A program made the translations under genes and the position numbers. The notes below the pieces were generated by a model. The model searched no databases, was not told the DNA's origin, and saw nothing but the letters and a program-made list of their open reading frames with translations. DNA of 12,242 nucleotides from Amoebophrya sp. AT5.2 (lineage: Eukaryota > Sar > Dinophyceae > Syndiniales > Amoebophryaceae): contig RXOD01005858.1 of assembly GCA_005223375.1 (NCBI GenBank), forward strand, positions 1 through 12,242, written 5' to 3'. This document shows, piece after piece, positions 8,206 through 12,242 of the stretch. Within the stretch, counting starts at the first letter, position 1. Each line of letters begins with the position of its first letter.

Positions 8206-11200
8206 ATGATGACCGCAAAAATGAAGCGATGGAAACACCGTCAGCTATACAAGATTTTCAAGCGTCAGCTGCTAGGCCGAGCATTCAGATTGCTCTTCAT
8301 CCCTATCTTTCTACACAAAGGTTCAGCTGTGAAGATGCATCCTCCTTCGGGTAAGCTGCAGCCTCCGGGTAAGCTGAAGCCTGGTGGTCTAGGCTGGTCT
8401 GGCCCATGCCTGAGCGCAGCTCCCAGCTTGCTGGCACAGAGGACGCCGTTGGCAACTAACGCAAGCGTTGGGTTGGGCATCATGCCTCCAGTAGGCCCAT
8501 GCGCTGCTGCGAGCGTGTCGGTCGCCTCGAATCCAAACGGGAATGTTTTGCCGTCGGTTAAGCTACAGCAGCCTCTCGTTGGAGGGATGAAATTGCCGGA
8601 TAGCGCAGCTGCAAAAAAAGGTGCCAGCGTGCCTGCCAAAGGTGGAGAACCGCAAGCAGATGAAACCGTTGCCCGCGAATTTTGGTTGCGCGGAAAATTC
8701 TTCCACTCGCGGGATAAACTGCCGACTTTGACCTACGGCACCGCCGGCTTCCGCAGCAAAGCCGAGAATCTAGATGCCTGCATGTATCGCATGGGCGCTC
8801 TCGCGGTGCTGCGGTCCATTCAGACCGGGAAAGCAACAGGTGCTCCTTTGTTCCTACTTCTATTCTAAGTAAGTACTTAGGTACGTACGCGATGATGTTG
8901 TACAAGTGTTCTGTCGACGACCGATTGCAACGAAGCCACCGACCTCTTTCCAGGCGTAATGATCACCGCGTCGCACAACCCAGTGCAGGACAATGGCGTG
9001 AAGCTGGTCGATCCGACCGGCGACATGCTCGAGGAAAGATTCGAGAAGATCGCCACCGACCTCGCAAACGCGAGCGACGACGAGGTCCACTTCAAGCTCG
9101 CGCAAATCGCCAAAGACGAGGGCATCAAGATCGATTTGACGACGTCTGCGAGCGGTGGAGGGGCAAGCGGAGGAGCTTTCGCCGGAACGGGGGCGGGAGC
9201 TAGTGCTTCGGTGGGGGTCATGCAGACAGGCGCACTGCTGAAGGTGCTGCCAGGCGCCGTTTCCTCGTCGTCCTCGCGGATAACAACTACAAGCGGCGCG
9301 GGAGCAAAGGCCAACGGTGATGGAAGCGGTTTGGTCTTCGTGGCGTGCGACACACGGCCGAGCAGCGCGAAGCTGGCGTTGGCGGCGCTGGAGGGAATAG
9401 CGAGTGTAGGCGGTAGTGGGCGATACGTGGGGGAATGCAGCACGCCGCAGCTGCACTTCTACGTCCGCTCCTTCAACAGTCCGGCTTACGGGGTAAAAAA
9501 ATTACAATGAACATTTTTTTTTTTTGAGAAGAAGTGAAGAAGAAGATACTGTCGCGACCTACCTACGCCGCAGGTCCCCGATTCCAACGGCTACCTTTCG
9601 AAGCTGTCTTCCGCTTGGAACGCCTTTTTATCGCTCGACGCGGCTACGTCGTCCATTGAAAAAATCGGTTTTCCGCTCGCCCAAGACGAGTACATGCCGA
9701 GGCTCTTTGTGGACGCTGCCAACGGGGTCGGTGCTGGCGTCGTCCGCCTCTTCACGCTGTCGCAGATGAAGTCGGAAGCTGTCTATGACGAAGTCGACGG
9801 CGGGATGATCGGGCTGATCGGGGACTTCGGTTCCACGCTGAACAACCTCGACATAACGCTTCTCAACGCGGGCGACGGCGTTCTGAATTCCGGCTGCGGC
9901 GCCGACTTCGTGAAGACGAAGCAAACGCCGTCCGCCAACACGAAAGAGGACGGCCGCTACGCCGCTTTCGACGGCGACGCGGACCGGTTGATCTACTACG
10001 GGTGGCGAAACGGCAAGTTTTCACTGCTGGACGGCGACCGGATCGCGACGCTGTTCGCGAAATTCATCGGCGGAAAACTGCAGATTCTTTCAGATGAAGG
10101 GAAAGCCGCATACCCCGACCTCGCGCAGAAGATCCAGGGTTTGAACGTAGGGTTGGTGCAGACTGGGTACGCTAACGGCGCCAGCGTGGCGTACGGTCAG
10201 AGAGTGCTCGTCCCGACAAAGGAGGGACCACCTTCGGCGCCAGTGATAGCGAAGACGGGGGTGAAATTCTGCCACGCGAAGGCAAAATACATGGACGTGG
10301 GGATCTACTTCGAGGCGAACGGGCACGGCACGATCGTGTTTTCCCAGAAGTTCGTGGACGTGCTGGAGGCAGTGAAAGCGAGGAGCAAGGGGGTTAGTGA
10401 GGTACTTACTTTAAGTACTACTTCTACTACTGTTGTGATTCTCGGCGGTGGGTCGTGTTCGCGCCGCATCCACAGTAGGACAGATAAAGGGCCGCATCGT
10501 TGCGCTTGATGTTCCGATTAGGACTGTTAGCAGTGTCGCGAAATGAGTTCGTGGAGCTTGTTTCTGTTTTTCAATGGAGTGCTTTGCGCATGGCCAGCGC
10601 TGGAGGATCGAAGCAGTGCTTTATGCGTCTTCGAATGCATGGCAAAGTTTCGATCCAGCGCTCGCGATGCGCAGGAACTGGGAAGAGGGATAATGATATG
10701 GCACAGGGTTTATGGTATCGAAATCATTGGAAAAGAAATCCTGTAGTAGTCATGCAACACATACCATGAATACACTTTCAGCACGTCATGAATTAGGAAT
10801 TGAGGGATGACGCCTAGAAGTTGTGATCCGTTTGCCTTTTGCTCGTTGCATTACTCCTGCAGCAAGACAGAGCTGAATATATCGCGACACCTCCAAACGT
10901 CGCCCCACACCAGCCCGTCTTCCTCGCTGCGTCGCTTCTTCTCACCTTTCGCGACTTGATCAACGAAGCCGTCGGCGACGCATTCTCCGACATGCTCGGG
11001 GTGGAGGCTATTCTCCGCCACTACGGCTGGTCCGAACAGGACTGGTTCGACCAGTACGTCGATCTGCCGAACCGCCTGGCCAAGGTCTCGGTTCCCGACC
11101 GCACGGTGCTGCAGACAGAAGCGGACGACGAAACTGTCTGCGTGGCGCCGGAGGGGCTGCAGGCAGCCATCGATGGGGCGCTCGGCAAAGTAGCGAAGGG

Positions 11201-11327
11201 GCGCGCATTCGTGCGGCCCAGCGGGACGGAGGACGTAATACGAGTGTACGCGGAGGCCGCAACGGAAAAGGAGGCGGACAAGCTGCTGGCAGAAGTGAGC
11301 GAACTGGTGCGGAAGTTTTGTGGGTAG
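8206..11327 (+). CDS. PGM3: Phosphoacetylglucosamine mutase (GlcNAc-phosphate mutase)
   Basis: The exons are 8206-8839, 8954-9492, 9574-10401 and 10914-11327 (TAG stop), giving 804 residues. The enzyme interconverts GlcNAc-6-phosphate and GlcNAc-1-phosphate, a step toward UDP-GlcNAc for glycans, GPI anchors and chitin-like polymers, and is normally cytosolic. Family landmarks occur in order: GTAGFR (178-183); MITASHNP (214-221) with the phosphoryl-carrying serine at 218; CDTRPSS; DGDADR (524-529), the metal-binding loop; FEANGHGT (637-644), the sugar-binding loop; and RPSGTED (768-774), the phosphate-binding loop. All key residues are intact. The family is usually about 540-560 residues; here about 150 low-complexity residues are added at the N terminus and a Gly/Ser/Ala-rich insert lies at about 270-325. 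The start is uncertain. The ATG at 8206 follows an in-frame stop at 8200-8202. The ATG at 8335 (residue 44) follows a pyrimidine-rich tract ending CAAAG and may be the true start. Confidence 0.95.
8341..8379 (+). repeat. Short tandem repeat in the PGM3 N-terminal extension
   Basis: Two similar units, 8341-8361 (21 nt) and 8362-8379 (18 nt), share CCTCC, CGGGTAAGCTG and AG. They encode PPSGKLQ followed by PPGKLK. The second unit lacks one codon. This fits a low-complexity, non-catalytic extension growing by slippage. Confidence 0.7.
8840..8953 (+). other. PGM3: PGM3 intron 1
   Basis: This 114-nt GT-AG intron, phase 1, runs from GTGCTC to CTTTCCAG. Removing it joins ...KAT-G to VMITASHNP, exactly as the family alignment requires. 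It contains a small hairpin, CTAAGTA (8865-8871) with TACTTAG (8874-8880), and the palindrome GTACGTAC (8881-8888). Confidence 0.9.
9493..9573 (+). other. PGM3: PGM3 intron 2
   Basis: This 81-nt GT-AG intron, phase 0, runs from GTAAAA to CGCCGCAG. It joins ...NSPAYG to VPDSNGYLSKL. A run of 12 T (9514-9525) is followed by a purine-rich stretch. The region next to the acceptor is not a strong pyrimidine tract, but frame and protein continuity support the boundary. Confidence 0.85.
10402..10913 (+). other. PGM3: PGM3 intron 3 (long, with hairpins)
   Basis: This 512-nt GT-AG intron, phase 0, runs from GTACTT after codon GAG to CACACCAG. It joins ...RSKGVSE to PVFLAASLL, and the protein then reads on to AVGDAFSDML as in the family. 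It is several times longer than the other two PGM3 introns. A 7-bp hairpin, GTACTTA (10402-10408) with TAAGTAC (10412-10418), covers the 5' splice site. A larger hairpin lies at 10585-10673. Short ORFs inside it show no recognisable protein. Confidence 0.85.
10585..10673. repeat. Long inverted repeat (hairpin) inside PGM3 intron 3
   Basis: The left arm, 10585-10612, pairs with the right arm, 10649-10673, in 23 of 25 right-arm positions. There are two mismatches and one 3-nt bulge in the left arm, around a 36-nt loop. The matched blocks on the left arm are TGCGCAT, AGCGCTGG and ATCGAA. Such an arrangement can arise from a hairpin-type mobile element, a structured intronic RNA or a small-RNA precursor. 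Confidence 0.85.
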
Positions 11328-11708
11328 GAGCGTTAAGATTCGCAGCACAGACATGAGGAAAATGGAAGGCGCGGAGCCGCGGCCGCCAAATCGAAGTGTG
11401 TGTATCAAAGCAAACAACATCTTGCACATGTGGCGCTCTGGAGGTGCGATAACTTGCACAGGAACTACAGGTGCGCAAAAATGTGAGATATAGCGCGATA
11501 TAGATGAAAGAAAAGCGCGAACGCTCGAGAATCGTTGCGCGCGTGAAGGCGCTAATTCGGTGCTCAAGTATTGAGGATCGCATTCCATGGAGTCAGTGTG
11601 CGCGTGTGAAACTTGAACAAAAGCTGTTGTGCAGACCGACGGCACGAAGATCGGGCTTGCCCGTAGTGCTGTGAACTTGTCCCCCCAGATGGGAAAATCA
11701 ATCAATTA

Positions 11709-11859
11709 ATGGATTCTCTGCGACGCGAGCTCCTGGATGAAAGTTACAGACGCGTGGCAGCATCAACTCCGCACCAATGTCTACAAATGCTAGTCGAGCG
11801 TCGATTTTTCTACCTCGGAGACAGAGTTGGGGAAAACATTGAAGATCCTTCCGTACAAG
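11709..11859 (+). CDS. Candidate first exon of an unrecognised gene
   Basis: An ATG at 11709 opens a frame starting MDSLRRELLDESYRRVAAST, charged and probably helical. It reaches a strong donor, ACAAG followed by GTGAGC, at 11860. If spliced there it contributes 50 codons plus one base. No matching downstream exon can be assigned within the window; acceptors near 11893 and 11940 are possible but lead to no clear ORF. It could equally be a chance ORF that ends at 11930. Confidence 0.25.
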
Positions 11860-11934
11860 GTGAGCATCGACCACGACGTGCAAGACTTGTAGTAAAAAGG
11901 ATCACCATATTAGTTTTAGTTCTTTCCTAACATT

Positions 11935-11982
11935 AATAAGGCCGTCGCGTCGTACGAAAAAAAAATAAGGCCGTCGCGTCGT
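11935..11982. repeat. 19-bp direct duplication
   Basis: AATAAGGCCGTCGCGTCGT occurs at 11935-11953 and again, identically, at 11964-11982, separated by a short A-rich spacer. The repeat period is 29 bp. It looks like a local duplication; no protein or known element is attached to it. Confidence 0.9.
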
Positions 11983-12111
11983 GAAAAAAGAAAGCGACTC
12001 TCTCGAGTATAGTTTCGTGAGTTCGGAGGGAGGATCGGGGAACGAACCGGATCGGAGGAGAGGGAGGGGCGTCAGTCGAACGTGAACGAGGGAAAATCGT
12101 GGGTATTAAGT

Positions 12112-12132
12112 GCCGTAGCCATCGTGATTCAA
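12112..12132 (+). other. Spliced-leader-like sequence
   Basis: The sequence contains the exact 10-mer CCGTAGCCAT and then TG and TCAA at the spacing found in the dinoflagellate spliced leader. By eye it agrees at 17 of 22 positions with the published leader. It is not followed by GT, so it is not an obvious leader-RNA donor. It may be a relic copied from a processed mRNA, or coincidence. Confidence 0.3.
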
Positions 12133-12171
12133 ACTCATCGTCGGGCGTTCGTTGCGGCGACTGCCACAAAT

Positions 12172-12242
12172 ATGTCTTTGTAAGCATGATCATTCGTAAC
12201 TCGTAAGCTCCGACATTGTAGAGCTTGCGTCGAGTGCAGGGA
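12172..12242 (+). CDS. Possible start of a further gene, cut by the right edge
   Basis: An ATG at 12172 opens only eight coding bases (ATG TCT TT) before a good donor, GTAAGC, at 12180. A candidate acceptor, GTGCAG, ends at 12239, giving a 60-nt intron close in size to others here. The three bases that follow are too few to test the frame. The short spacing downstream of the leader-like sequence is what makes this start notable. Highly tentative. Confidence 0.15.

Larger units (their letters stand above)
11328..12171. other. Spacer downstream of PGM3
   Basis: The stretch should include the PGM3 3' UTR. The only plausible coding piece is a candidate first exon at 11709-11859. It also contains a 19-bp direct duplication (11935-11982) and a spliced-leader-like sequence (12112-12132). 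No canonical polyadenylation signal or RNA gene is evident. Confidence 0.5.

Noticed and set aside
8860..9456. Minus-strand frames of about 190 codons opposite PGM3 exon 2
   Set aside because: The plus strand here encodes the conserved MITASHNP and CDTRPSS motifs with correct splicing on both sides.
10500..10769. Short plus-strand ORFs within PGM3 intron 3
   Set aside because: They cross the hairpin arms, overlap each other in different frames and show no protein signature. The PGM3 protein is continuous only if this interval is removed.
10851..11705. Open frame of 284 codons on the minus strand
   Set aside because: It overlaps the last PGM3 exon, whose plus-strand reading contains the conserved RPSGTED loop. 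The minus-strand product has no recognisable domain; the part beyond 11327 is unsupported.
12112..12132. A functional spliced-leader RNA gene
   Set aside because: The leader-like sequence is not followed by GT or any clear Sm-type site, so only a relic or chance match can be proposed.
1..12242. Bacterial operon, CRISPR array or phage-type defence system
   Set aside because: Introns with GT-AG borders interrupt a conserved enzyme, and there are no regularly spaced repeats, Shine-Dalgarno-led gene chains or defence-protein motifs.

Overview
The window is nuclear DNA of a protist-like eukaryote. Two co-oriented plus-strand genes carry conventional GT-AG introns, and coding stretches are GC-rich while spacers and introns are visibly richer in A and T. 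Every gene supported here is on the plus strand. Several introns contain inverted repeats, and a sequence near the right edge resembles the dinoflagellate spliced leader. I take this as a weak pointer to an alveolate, possibly a dinoflagellate or syndinian relative; this is inference, not proof.

Region 1 (2-7173): the 3' part of a very large gene, cut by the left edge. It encodes at least about 2,245 residues. A serine/glycine/alanine-rich and presumably disordered region of about 1,400 residues follows a short aromatic-rich segment. The last ~530 residues hold about seven hydrophobic segments with a long low-complexity loop after the third. I do not recognise the family. Basophilic kinase-type sites (R-[K/R]-x-S) recur along it, and its DNA carries a strong 22-bp perfect inverted repeat inside the coding frame.

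Region 2 (7174-8205): about 1 kb of spacer with two weak small-ORF candidates, one of them in a patch of unusually AT-rich composition.

Region 3 (8206-11327): a complete phosphoacetylglucosamine mutase gene (PGM3/AGM1) in four exons. All four signature loops of the alpha-D-phosphohexomutase family are present. The enzyme converts GlcNAc-6-phosphate to GlcNAc-1-phosphate on the way to UDP-GlcNAc. Unusual points are a long low-complexity N-terminal extension, a Gly/Ser/Ala-rich insert after the catalytic-serine loop, and a 512-nt last intron with a strong hairpin.

Region 4 (11328-12242): spacer with one candidate first exon (11709-11859), a 19-bp direct duplication, the spliced-leader-like sequence, and a possible start of a further gene at 12172.

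No functional link between the membrane protein and PGM3 can be read from the sequence. I found no CRISPR array, recognisable transposase, tRNA or rRNA.
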